A stretch of 24,442 nt of DNA from an uncultured Eubacterium sp. (lineage in GTDB: Bacteria; Bacillota; Clostridia; Lachnospirales; Lachnospiraceae). Made by a program: the position numbers and the translations under genes. A model generated the notes under the pieces. It was not told where the DNA came from. It worked only from the letters and a program-made list of their open reading frames with translations, and searched no databases. Below, piece after piece: positions 16,518 through 24,442 of the stretch. Positions within the stretch are counted from its first letter, which is position 1. The number at the start of each line of letters is the position of its first letter. The stretch covers positions 1 to 24,442 of the forward strand of contig CAJTVR010000068.1 of assembly GCA_910580075.1 (NCBI GenBank), given 5' to 3'.

Positions 16518-17831
16518 ATGAATACACAGATGATGAATACACCCGGTTATTATTATGCAGCGTCTTACTGGCTTGCGGCATTTATCATTGTGTGCATTTA
16601 CCGGGATAAACACAAAGGAATGAAGGAGCTTTGCCGGGGCGCTCTGGTATTCCTTTTTCTGGAAGTTTTTATGCATCTTACGGACGGGGTAAGAAAAAGC
16701 CTGTTTATTCCTTCCATGCTTGTGATTGTCTGTATACTGCTTTGGTATATCAAAAAAAGCTGTTCATTTTCGATGATGCAGACAGGGTATTTTGGCGGAA
16801 AAATCTTAATCAATGCGGAGTTTGCAGCTTCGTTTTGCTGGCAGATTTATTATAATTATGCATACAATATTCCAGATCACTTTCTGGGAATCTTTAGATG
16901 GGGAACGTTTGTTCTTGTGTACGGGGCAGTATTTACAGCAGAGTATTTTTTGGAACGCTATTTAAAAAAAGATGTGGAAGAACTGCAGATTACAAAGCGG
17001 GAGCTGGCTGTGGTGTGCCTGATTGTGGTTTCTGTTTTCTGTGTCAGCAACATGAGCTATTTAAACCAGAACTGGCTGTTTAGCAGCTTTCTGGCAAAAG
17101 ATATTTTTATCATACGCACGCTGGCTGATTTGTGCGGCACTGTGCTGTTATATGCCTGCCATATTCAGATGAAAGAAGTGCAGATCCGCTTTGAAATGGA
17201 TATGCTTCAGAATATCATGCAGATGCAGTACGCAAATTACCAGCTGTCTAAGGAAAGCATTGACATGGTGAACCAGAAATACCACGATTTAAAACACCAG
17301 ATTGCACTGCTGAAAGCAGAGGCGGATGCAGTTCAGTCAAAAGGATATTTAGATCAGATTGAGCGGGAAGTGAAAATATATGAGGCACAGAATAAGACAG
17401 GAAATAAAGTGCTTGATATTGTACTGACAAGCAAAAGCAGCAGCTGCCAGGGGGCGGGAATTGAGTTTAAAAGCGTAGCAGAAGGAAGCCTCCTGGACTT
17501 TATGGACGATATGGACATCAGTGCACTGTTTGGGAATCTGCTGGACAATGCCATAGAGGCAGCACAGAAACTTCCAGATCAAGAGCGCCGCTTAATCCGG
17601 CTGTATGTGGTCAGGGAAAAGCAGTTCCTGCGCATCTGTGTGGAAAATTACTGTGAGGAAAACATTCAGTTTAAAAACGGAATGCCGGTTACAACAAAAA
17701 ATGACAAACGGATTCACGGGTATGGGATGAAAAGCATCCAGAGCGCTGTGAAAAAATACAATGGTTCGGTCGTGGCAGGATTAAAGGACCATTGGTTTGA
17801 AGTAAAAATACTGATTCCATTAAAGGAGTAA
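16518..17831 (+). CDS. GHKL sensor histidine kinase (AgrC-like)
   Basis: A protein of 437 residues. The N-terminal half (about 10-215) has six or so membrane helices with no recognisable ligand domain. A linker with coiled-coil character follows, then the phospho-acceptor region QKYHDLKHQIALLKAEAD; H256, followed by Asp, is the likely site, with H260 nearby. The ATP-binding domain has the N box NLLDNAIEAA and G box GYGMKSIQSAVKKYNG. It pairs with the regulator at 15797. AgrC-type kinases often sense peptides, but no pheromone gene is seen here, and the glycosidase context makes a carbohydrate or surface signal possible. AGGAGAAGG lies before ATG 16518, and the 3' end contains the ribosome site of the next gene. 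Confidence 0.92.
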   Translation: MNTQMMNTPGYYYAASYWLAAFIIVCIYRDKHKGMKELCRGALVFLFLEVFMHLTDGVRKSLFIPSMLVIVCILLWYIKKSCSFSMMQTGYFGGKILINAEFAASFCWQIYYNYAYNIPDHFLGIFRWGTFVLVYGAVFTAEYFLERYLKKDVEELQITKRELAVVCLIVVSVFCVSNMSYLNQNWLFSSFLAKDIFIIRTLADLCGTVLLYACHIQMKEVQIRFEMDMLQNIMQMQYANYQLSKESIDMVNQKYHDLKHQIALLKAEADAVQSKGYLDQIEREVKIYEAQNKTGNKVLDIVLTSKSSSCQGAGIEFKSVAEGSLLDFMDDMDISALFGNLLDNAIEAAQKLPDQERRLIRLYVVREKQFLRICVENYCEENIQFKNGMPVTTKNDKRIHGYGMKSIQSAVKKYNGSVVAGLKDHWFEVKILIPLKE

Positions 17832-17834
17832 ACT

Positions 17835-19415
17835 ATGCCAGCATTTAGCATAATAGAAAATTTTAAGGTACAGACAAATCAGGAATTTCTGGATAAGGCA
17901 GCAGCACTGGAGCCGGCCCTTTATGAAGAAACCGTTACGGCGAAACGGCTGGTTACGGTTACAGCAGATGCAGACAACGGGCCGGTCCTTCATCCGCAGG
18001 GCCGGATAGACGCTCTTTCGGATATGGCCTTTCAAAAAGGGGATAAGGTTATTATAGATTTTGGCGCTCATCAGACGGGGTATCTGTCTTTTACAGCCAC
18101 TACACAGGGAAGCCATTATGATGCGCCGGCTTTTTTAAAGCTGAAGTTTGCGGAAGTCTTCTGGGAACTGACAGAAGATGCAGATGAATATAACGGATGG
18201 CTGAGCAGATCGTGGATTCAGGAAGAATGGCTGCACCTTCGTATCCTTCCTGATACAGTCAGGCTCCCGGCAAGATATGCGTTTCGCTACCTGCAGATAG
18301 AAGTCATTGATACGTCGCCCAAATATGCCCTGAAATTTGAACAGATCTTTTGCACATCTGTATCTTCGGCTGGCAAGGATCAGGGCAGGCCGTATCAGGG
18401 CAGAGATGAGCTTTTAAAAGAAATTGATAAAGCGAGTGTGAAAACACTGAAAGAATGTATGCAGAAGGTGTTCGAAGACGGGGTAAAACGTGACCGCAGG
18501 CTCTGGCTCGGGGACCTGCGCCTGCAGGCACGGACTAATTATGTGACGTTCCAAAACTATGACCTGGTAAAACGGTGTCTGTATCTGTTTGCCGGAATGA
18601 CGTTTAAAGACGGGCGCATGTCTGCCTGTTTTTTTCATGAACCGCAGCTGCAGGCGGATGATACGTATCTTTTAGACTATGCACTTTTATTCGCTTCTGT
18701 GCTGTGGGATTATTATGAGGCATCCGGTGATACTGAGACAATGCTGGAACTTTATCCGGCGGCTGCAGAGCAGATTGATATCTGTCTGAATACAATGATG
18801 GATGAAAACCATACAGTCTCTGACCAGGGAGAGGCGTTCTGGTGTTTCTTAGACTGGGGAGAGGGGCTGAACAAACAGGCCGGGGCACAGGCAGTACTGA
18901 TTTATTCCATGCGTTTTGCCATCCGTCTTGCAGAAGCGGCGAAAGATGAACGCCGGGTGCGTCAGTATGCATCTGAGATAGAAATACTCAAAAAAGCAGC
19001 AAGAGAGCAGTTCTGGGACGAAACACAGGGAATGTTTGTAAGCGGCAGTATGCGCCAGGTATCATGGGCCAGCCAGGTATGGATGGTGCTGGCAGAGGTA
19101 TTAGATCAGGAACAAAGCAGGCAGCTGCTTTTACATACACGCCGTTTTCATCCGGCTGTTCGTATGGTGACGCCTTATATGTATCATCATTATATAGATG
19201 CGTTAATACTCTGCGGGGAAGAAGAGCTTGCCTTAGAAGAATTGAAGCGTTTCTGGGGCGGAATGATTCAGGCCGGGGCAGATACTTTCTGGGAAGTATA
19301 TGATCCGGACAACAGGCAGGAATCTCCGTACGGCAGCACGATGGTAAACAGTTACTGCCATGCGTGGAGCTGTACGCCGGCGTATCTTCTGCGCACATTT
19401 TACCGTCATAAGTAA
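17835..19415 (+). CDS. GH78-like alpha-L-rhamnosidase family protein
   Basis: A protein of 526 residues with no signal peptide. A beta-sandwich N-terminal part (about 1-190, IIDFGAHQTGYLSF) leads into an alpha/alpha six-hairpin barrel (about 195-500). The stretch EDGVKRDRRLWLGDLRLQA (214-232) contains the acidic/Arg motif used by GH78 rhamnosidases (E214, D215, R219, D220, D227). The C-terminal CHAWSCTPAYLLRTFY is also typical. It is shorter than many GH78 enzymes and lacks extra carbohydrate-binding domains. AAGGAG at the very end of the kinase gene serves ATG 17835, so the two are co-translated. A paralogue follows directly. Rhamnoside cleavage is the family activity; related six-hairpin enzymes have other specificities. 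Confidence 0.82.
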   Translation: MPAFSIIENFKVQTNQEFLDKAAALEPALYEETVTAKRLVTVTADADNGPVLHPQGRIDALSDMAFQKGDKVIIDFGAHQTGYLSFTATTQGSHYDAPAFLKLKFAEVFWELTEDADEYNGWLSRSWIQEEWLHLRILPDTVRLPARYAFRYLQIEVIDTSPKYALKFEQIFCTSVSSAGKDQGRPYQGRDELLKEIDKASVKTLKECMQKVFEDGVKRDRRLWLGDLRLQARTNYVTFQNYDLVKRCLYLFAGMTFKDGRMSACFFHEPQLQADDTYLLDYALLFASVLWDYYEASGDTETMLELYPAAAEQIDICLNTMMDENHTVSDQGEAFWCFLDWGEGLNKQAGAQAVLIYSMRFAIRLAEAAKDERRVRQYASEIEILKKAAREQFWDETQGMFVSGSMRQVSWASQVWMVLAEVLDQEQSRQLLLHTRRFHPAVRMVTPYMYHHYIDALILCGEEELALEELKRFWGGMIQAGADTFWEVYDPDNRQESPYGSTMVNSYCHAWSCTPAYLLRTFYRHK

Positions 19416-19434
19416 GACGGGGAAGGAGCAGCAT

Positions 19435-21359
19435 ATGCACACATGTTACTGGATCTGGTATCCGGGAGATTTTGAACTGTATCATGCCATGAAGCAGAAT
19501 TTCAGCCGTGTGGAACGGGGGTATACCTGGCCGGCATTCTGGAAAAGCGAGGGATTCCGCCACCGCGTGGTATTTCGCAAAACATTTATGCTGAAAGAGG
19601 AGACTTCTTTTTTTGTTACATCCCGCTCGGCAGGTTTTTGTCTCGTAAAAGGCATGCAGCATGAGGTCTGTGAAAAAAATATCCGTTTGGCAGCCGGGTC
19701 AGCTGCGGGCCGGGAGAAGTATCCATAACCGTTCACGCGGCGTGCGTGGAACATTTTCCAAGTATCTGGATCAAAGGAGACGTGATCTATTCGGATGACA
19801 GCTGGATGGTACACGACTATGCGTCAGAAGCAGTGCACGCAGGCTGCTGCAGATATTTTACAAAAGTTTCACACAATCCTGTCAGGTGGGATTACAGCGA
19901 ACAGGTATATGAGCCGCTTCGGGTAACAGACACCGGGGACGGCGTACTGTATGAGTTTGAAACAGAGCTTACGGCTGTTATTATGGCGCAGATAAAAGAT
20001 GCAGAAGCTGTGGGCCGGATGCAGACGATGACTATTTTCTGCGGAGAGTCCAGGGAGGAAGCTCTGGATACGAAACACTGTTATTACAGCTTTCAGCCTG
20101 ACCCGGAATCTGGAAAAACACCGCGCTGCGCCCTTCGTTTTGCGTTTGTTCCAGGATTTACATCCAGTGAGCTGAGCCTGCAGGCCATACACCAGTATGT
20201 GGACATTCCTGTCCGGGCCAGATTCTGCTGCGATGATGAGCTTGTCAATAGAATCTGGTCTGTAGCAGAATGGACGTTCCGGCTGTGCAGCGGCATTTTC
20301 TTTATAGACGGGGTAAAACGGGATAAATGGATCTGGTCCGGGGATGCTTACCAGAGCCTTTTTGTAAACAGATACCTGATGGCGGATGCTGATATCAGCC
20401 GCAGGACGCTTCTTGCCCTTCGGGGAAATGACCCGATGGTAACGCATATCAATACGATTGTGGATTACTCGCTCTTTTGGATTCTCGGTGTAAAGGAACA
20501 TCTGGACACATTTGCAGATACAGCGTTTGTCCGTTTCATTTATCCGAAGATGTGTTCCCTTATGGAATTTTGTGAAACGCAGCTGGATGAACACGGCTTC
20601 CTTACCGGGCGGGATGGAGACTGGATCTTTACTGACTGGGCAGATTTTGACAAAGAAGGGGCTCTTTGCGCCGAACAGATGCTCTATCTGGCCTGCTGGA
20701 AAGCGATGGCTGATACGGCGGCTGTCCTAAATGAAGATTCTAAGCGGTTTATGAAACGGTATGAGGAGTTAAAACAAAAAATACAGGAATTTTACTGGGA
20801 TGAATCAAAGGGTGCTTTTATTGATTCATTTGCTTCAGGCAAAAGGCATGTGACACGCCATGCCAGTATTTTTGCCATTTTGTTTGACATTGCTGATGAG
20901 CGGCAGAAATGTGCCATTGTGAAACATGTGTTAAATAATCCGGACATCCCGGCAATTACAACGCCGTATTTTAAGTTTTATGAACTGGATGCCCTGTGCA
21001 TGATGGGTTACCGTAAGGAAGTCCTGCACCAGATGAAAGAATACTGGGGAGGCATGTTAAAGCAGGGCGCAGTCACTTTCTGGGAAGCATATGACCCTGA
21101 AGAATCAGAAGAAACGCAGTATGATATGTACGGGGACAGATTTGGAAAAAGTCTCTGTCATGCCTGGTCGGCAAGCCCGGTTTATATTCTGTCTAAATAT
21201 TTTGCAGGTTTTCAGGTTACAGATCCGGAAAATGGAACATATCAATGGAAGCCGTACAGGGAAGCTTTTGGATATCTGGATGCGGTGCTTCCAGCGGGAG
21301 AGAAAAATATACATCTGCACTGGGATGCAGACACCGAAGCGGCTGAAGTGCTGGAATAA
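19435..21359 (+). pseudogene. Second GH78-like rhamnosidase gene with a -1 frameshift
   Basis: Frame 1 starts at ATG 19435 (GGAAGGAG six bases upstream) and encodes a typical N-terminal segment, then stops at 19726-19728. The frame one base earlier is open from upstream of that point to 21359. It carries the rest of the sandwich domain (SITVHAACVEHFPSIWIKGD) and the six-hairpin domain with DGVKRDKWIWSGD and CHAWSASPVYILSKYF. The frames overlap between about 19677 and 19726, so losing one base anywhere there explains the break. The clearest candidate is the A7 run at 19673-19679: with one more A the gene reads through as about 641 residues. That makes it a recent pseudogene, a sequencing error, a phase-variable tract, or a -1 slippage site (A AAA AAT). 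The internal GTG at 19746 has no good ribosome site. Confidence 0.8.
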
Positions 21360-21372
21360 AAAAGAGATGTTA

Positions 21373-21419
21373 AAAGGGGCTGGTGCATTCAGACTTGTCT
21401 GTGTGCGGCAGCTCCCTTT
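21373..21419 (+). terminator. Hairpin terminator after the rhamnosidase genes
   Basis: AAAGGGGCTG pairs with CAGCTCCCTTT (one T bulged), extended inside by GTGCA/TGTGC and CAGA-CTTG-TCTG, so the whole 47 bases fold as one stem. The T-rich tail after it is interrupted (TTTCAGTCTGTTT), so termination may be partial. Confidence 0.65.
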
Positions 21420-21516
21420 CAGTCTGTTTATGAGATTTCATGAAAGTTCAGATTCACATTCAGGGAAGACATGATGAGCCAGGACTTTCAGGCGCAGTCA
21501 GATTCATCTTTCATGA

Positions 21517-21545
21517 TTGACTTTCTTAACAGGAATCGTTATACT
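21517..21545 (+). promoter_or_regulatory. Promoter of the channel gene
   Basis: TTGACT (21517-21522) and TATACT (21540-21545) are 17 bases apart, near-consensus sigma-A. Upstream, TCAGATTCA occurs twice and CTTTCATGA lies against the -35 with its complement in ATTTCATGAAAG (around 21433-21445), which could be a regulator site. Confidence 0.75.
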
Positions 21546-21579
21546 TCTAAAGTAGCCGAATCAGTTTCCCAATACAAAA

Positions 21580-21594
21580 AGGAGGATGCCTCCT
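21580..21594 (+). promoter_or_regulatory. Ribosome binding site inside a perfect hairpin
   Basis: AGGAGG-ATG-CCTCCT is a 6-bp perfect inverted repeat with a 3-base loop. The whole ribosome site of the channel gene (ATG 21597) can be paired with CCTCCT in the leader. A four-codon frame, ATG CCT CCT AAA TGA, starts in the loop and ends on the channel start codon. Translational control by this hairpin is inferred from the sequence. Confidence 0.6.
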
Positions 21595-21596
21595 AA

Positions 21597-23174
21597 ATGA
21601 AAAGAAGAAATAAAATTTCTTTATACATAACACTGTTTTTCATTGTACTATATATCGCCCTGCTGACAATCCTGTATGTGTCCGAATACCAGGACAGCGC
21701 TTCTTCGATTCGCTCATTCAGTGACGCCTTCTGGTATTCCCTGGTTACATTAACAACAGTCGGATATGGCGACCTGATACCGGTAACGCCTCTGGGGCAT
21801 GCCGTGGGAATTGTATTTCTCTTACTGTCTGCCGGCATTATGATGACGTTATTTGGCGCTGTGCTGTCCTTTGTTACCAGTGAAGGATTTCCGCTTTTCC
21901 TGCTCGGGTTCCAGCGGACGAAAGACTGGTATTACTTTGCTGACTATGGGGCAGAAGCAAATATTTTATCTGCAAATATTTATAAAGAAGACCCGGATAC
22001 GGTCATTATTTTTGGCGGAAAAAGGGATGACCAGATGGAGTATCCGGATTACCCGTGCCTGTTTATCAATGTTTCCCCGGCCAGAATTGTAGCATGCAAG
22101 AAAAACGCAGGCTCAAAATGCAGGGTTTTTTTAATGCAGGAAAATGATATCGGTGTGAACAGCCGTGCCATTGACCTGCACCAATTACCGGTGGAAGTGT
22201 ATGCAAGGACAACGAACGGACAGGATCGTCTGTCAGGGAATATCCGGTTTTTTCACAGTTACGACTGCTGTGCCAGACAGTACTGGCGCTCTAAGCCTTT
22301 GTGCAGTGATGAAAATACGATTGTAATTATAGGATTTGGCAATTACGGGCGGTTTATTCTGGAACGGGCAGTGCTGACAAATGTAATATCGGTCAGCCAG
22401 CATGTGACATATCATATTTTTGGAGACGCTCGGGAATTTCTTGCCATGCATACACAGCTTAACCGGACGTTTTCCATTGGCAGGGAATCAGAAACGACGG
22501 ATTCTTTGATTTTTCATGATGAAATCTGGGAAACGCAGCATGAGGTATTGCAGAAGGCTGACCGCATTATTATCTGTCATGACGACGAGCCGCAGGGATG
22601 GAGTATCTTCTGGAGGCTGAGCAAATATTATAAAATCCATGGGAAAGTACATCTGCACAGCAACCGGAAAGCGCCAGGGGTAGAGTATTTTGGAACAAAT
22701 GAAGAAATCTATACGCCGAATCAGATTATGCGTACAGCATTAAACCAGGCGGCAATTACAATTAATGAAATATTCTGCAGGTCGGTTTCTTATCCGACGC
22801 TGAGCTGGGAAGACCTGGATGATTTTCACAGGGAATCCAAAATATCAGCCGCAGATCATCTGTTAACGAAAATCCGTATTCTGTTAAAAGATGATACGAT
22901 TACAGAATTCGATGCCCTGACTGTACAAAAAGCATATCAGATATACTGTGAAACCAAAAAGGATGAAGCAGTGCTGGATATGTACCGCAGGCTGGATCAT
23001 CTGCGCTGGCTTAGATTTTACACCTTTTATAACTGGAGTTACGGAGTTTACCGTGACGATACTGCCAGGCAGCATCCGATGCTCTGCCCGTATAAAGATC
23101 TGACACTGGAGCAGAAAAAAGAGCGTGATGCTGCATGGGAACTGCTAGGCAGTATTTCTGTGGGACTGAAATAA
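21597..23174 (+). CDS. K+ channel-like protein with Rossmann and RyR-type domains
   Basis: A protein of 525 residues. Two membrane helices (about 8-30 and 66-92) flank a pore loop with the potassium selectivity filter TVGYGD (54-59). The cytoplasmic part contains a nucleotide-binding Rossmann/RCK-like fold with GFGNYG (246-251). The C-terminus (about 455-520) has the pattern DHLRWLRFYTFYNWSYG, then HPMLCPYKDLTLEQKKERD, which resembles the RyR domain named after the ryanodine receptor. RCK domains gate such channels with ions or nucleotides; the role of the RyR part in bacteria is not known to me. It has its own promoter and a hairpin-covered ribosome site, and appears to be a single-gene unit. 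Pore call certain; RyR call by motif. Confidence 0.85.
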   Translation: MKRRNKISLYITLFFIVLYIALLTILYVSEYQDSASSIRSFSDAFWYSLVTLTTVGYGDLIPVTPLGHAVGIVFLLLSAGIMMTLFGAVLSFVTSEGFPLFLLGFQRTKDWYYFADYGAEANILSANIYKEDPDTVIIFGGKRDDQMEYPDYPCLFINVSPARIVACKKNAGSKCRVFLMQENDIGVNSRAIDLHQLPVEVYARTTNGQDRLSGNIRFFHSYDCCARQYWRSKPLCSDENTIVIIGFGNYGRFILERAVLTNVISVSQHVTYHIFGDAREFLAMHTQLNRTFSIGRESETTDSLIFHDEIWETQHEVLQKADRIIICHDDEPQGWSIFWRLSKYYKIHGKVHLHSNRKAPGVEYFGTNEEIYTPNQIMRTALNQAAITINEIFCRSVSYPTLSWEDLDDFHRESKISAADHLLTKIRILLKDDTITEFDALTVQKAYQIYCETKKDEAVLDMYRRLDHLRWLRFYTFYNWSYGVYRDDTARQHPMLCPYKDLTLEQKKERDAAWELLGSISVGLK

Positions 23175-23199
23175 AGGTATGACAAAGGAGGAGTTTTAA

Positions 23200-23910
23200 G
23201 TGAATCAGAATAGAACTGCTTTTCGGGAGGGAATACGCGACGGAATCCCGATTGCAGCCGGCTATTTTGCCGTGGCATTTTCTCTGGGAATCGTTGCCAA
23301 AAAAGCCGGGTTAAATCCGTTTCAGGGTTTTTTATCCAGTTTTTTAAACCATGCATCTGCGGGAGAATATGCTGAATTTACAGTGATTTTAGCAGATGCG
23401 CCGTATATGGAAATGGTCTTTGTAATACTGATCACAAATATGCGCTACCTGCTTATGAGCTGTGCACTCAGCCAGAAGTTTCATCCGGATACATCAGGAT
23501 TACACCGCTTCGCAGCAGGTTTTGGAATCACAGATGAGATCTTTGGAATCAGCATTGCAAGACCAGGCGCGTTAAACCCATATTATAATTACGGGGCAAT
23601 GACAGTTGCGCTTCCCGGCTGGTCTGCAGGTACTGCGATTGGAATTGTAGCTGGCAATGTCCTGCCAGCATCAGCTGTCAGCGCATTAAGCGTGGCACTT
23701 TACGGCATGTTTGTAGCAATTATAGTGCCTGCATCGAAAAAAAATAAAATTGTAGCAGGCGTTGTAATCGTCAGTTTTCTGGCAAGCTATGCGGTATCAA
23801 AAACTTCTTTTTTCGCACACATGTCTGACAGCATGAAAATCAGCCTGTTAACAGTGCTGATTGCAGGAGCAGCAGCCGCTTTGTTTCCGGTAAAAGAGGA
23901 TGAGCCATGA
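23200..23910 (+). CDS. azlC: AzlC-family branched-chain amino acid exporter, large subunit
   Basis: A membrane protein of 236 residues that works with AzlD to export branched-chain amino acids and analogues. FREGIRDGIPIAAGYFAVAFSLGIVAKKAGL near the N-terminus is the classic AzlC opening, and FVILITNMRYLLMSCAL and GFGITDEIFGISIARPG are further family blocks. About six helices are predicted. The start is GTG at 23200 with AAAGGAGG eight bases upstream. The gene begins 25 bases after the channel gene, so read-through is possible. The matching small subunit follows after a repeat-containing gap of 107 bases. Confidence 0.92.
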   Translation: MNQNRTAFREGIRDGIPIAAGYFAVAFSLGIVAKKAGLNPFQGFLSSFLNHASAGEYAEFTVILADAPYMEMVFVILITNMRYLLMSCALSQKFHPDTSGLHRFAAGFGITDEIFGISIARPGALNPYYNYGAMTVALPGWSAGTAIGIVAGNVLPASAVSALSVALYGMFVAIIVPASKKNKIVAGVVIVSFLASYAVSKTSFFAHMSDSMKISLLTVLIAGAAAALFPVKEDEP

Positions 23911-23953
23911 GGCAGACAGAAAGCTGAAGTAATAGATGAGCCATAAAGCAGAC
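23899..23953 (+). repeat. 36-bp partial tandem duplication at the azlC end
   Basis: GATGAGCCATGAGGCAGAC (23899-23917) recurs at 23935-23953 with two changes, an offset of 36 bases. The azlC stop codon lies inside the first copy, and the second copy has a stop at the same place. The gap before azlD appears to have grown by duplication of the gene's 3' end. Confidence 0.55.
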
Positions 23954-24017
23954 GAAGAGTTTAACACAGATAAGCTTCAGTAAGACATAAGATAGAAGAA
24001 AGGAATCAATAAACAGT

Positions 24018-24332
24018 ATGGAACACAATATTTATCTGTATATTCTGACAGCGGCAGCGGTATCCTGTCTAATCCGTGTTCTGCCTCTGACTTTAATCCG
24101 CAGAAAGATCAAAAATCAATTTTTACGGTCATTTTTATATTATGTGCCGTATGTAACGCTTGCAGTCATGACATTTCCAGCAATCATATCAGCACCCAGA
24201 ATCCCGCTTGCCGGAATTCTTGCTCTGGCTGCCGGAACCATGGCTGCTTGGAAAGGCGTCAGCATGATTGGAATCGCGGTACTCTGCTGCGGGGTAGTCT
24301 TTGTCTGTGAGGCAGCGGCCGTTTATTTTTAG
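24018..24332 (+). CDS. azlD: AzlD-family branched-chain amino acid exporter, small subunit
   Basis: A membrane protein of 104 residues with about four helices, the usual size for AzlD. Family features are TAAAVSCLIRVLPLTLIRRK at the N-terminus, FLYYVPYVTLAVMTFPAII in the middle and GTMAAWKGVSMIGIAVLCCG near the end. It forms the export pair with AzlC. The ribosome site is poor: AAAGGA (23999-24004) lies 13 bases before the ATG, unlike the rest of the window, so AzlD may be made at a lower level. Confidence 0.9.
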   Translation: MEHNIYLYILTAAAVSCLIRVLPLTLIRRKIKNQFLRSFLYYVPYVTLAVMTFPAIISAPRIPLAGILALAAGTMAAWKGVSMIGIAVLCCGVVFVCEAAAVYF

Positions 24333-24341
24333 GGGCATTTG

Positions 24342-24442
24342 TAATATTTTCCGAAAAGTATGGATTAGCCGGACGCTGGGAAGAGACACTTTTTCCTTTT
24401 TCTGTTCCGCTTACGAACAGTAAGAACTTCTAAATTTTCTGC
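24342..24442 (-). repeat. Intergenic repeat, copy B (inverted partner of 109-243)
   Basis: Read on the minus strand, it starts GCAGAAAATT at the window edge. It continues with AGAA-N-TTCT-N-ACTGTT, a hairpin CTGTTC...GAACAG (24402-24420), then ACAGAAAAAGGAAAAAGT (24405-24388) and ATACTTTTCGG (24361-24351). All blocks match copy A in order. The hairpin loop differs between copies while the stem is kept. It may continue beyond the window. Confidence 0.6.

Noticed and set aside
18988..20594. Long minus-strand open frames (18988-19662 and 19869-20594)
   Set aside because: They mirror the rhamnosidase genes on the plus strand; the plus-strand frames carry clear family motifs and ribosome sites.

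Overview
The window looks like a chromosomal piece of a gut Firmicute, most likely a Lachnospiraceae-type clostridium. The reasons are moderate GC content, strong AGGAGG ribosome binding sites, short intergenic gaps, and a gene set typical of that family: GH2, GH3, GH43 and GH78-like glycosidases, a GPH sugar symporter, an AgrA/AgrC-like two-component pair, BspA-type leucine-rich repeats and AzlC/AzlD. This assignment is inference from gene content. I see no tRNA, rRNA, CRISPR array, transposase or phage gene.

Layout. Bases 1-87 are the 3' end of a membrane-protein gene. A non-coding repeat (109-243) and a promoter region follow, then a cytoplasmic GH2 glycosidase (455-2935). A bidirectional terminator separates it from a convergent SUKH-like gene (3036-3536, minus strand). 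Bases 3700-3946 form a long, nearly continuous inverted repeat. A probable operon then starts at 4161: a membrane-anchored GH3 enzyme with circularly permuted domains, a four-helix membrane protein, an SGNH-like protein carrying InlB and BspA repeats, a 56-residue membrane protein, an MBOAT O-acyltransferase, and a second SGNH-like protein with BspA repeats at the other end of the chain. Start and stop codons overlap at four of these junctions. A GH43 enzyme (12734) and a GPH symporter (14269) follow.

A strong promoter at 15745-15773 starts a second unit: a LytTR response regulator, a GHKL sensor kinase and two tandem GH78-like rhamnosidase-family genes. The second of these is broken by a -1 frameshift. 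A hairpin at 21373-21419 closes the unit. A canonical promoter (21517-21545) then drives a potassium-channel-like protein that combines a pore, a Rossmann domain and a C-terminal RyR-type domain; its ribosome binding site lies inside a perfect hairpin. AzlC and AzlD finish the window. A second copy of the left-end repeat, in opposite orientation, occupies 24342-24442.

How the genes may work together. The glycosidases and symporter form a carbohydrate-utilisation locus for a decorated plant or host glycan (xylo/arabino, beta-galactosyl/glucosyl and rhamnosyl linkages), with the two-component pair as candidate regulator. The most unusual part is the GH3-to-SGNH operon. An MBOAT plus SGNH pair normally O-acylates an extracellular polymer, but here both SGNH partners are fused to cell-surface repeat modules and are co-transcribed with a surface GH3 enzyme. 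That suggests a surface system that modifies a glycan as well as cleaving it.
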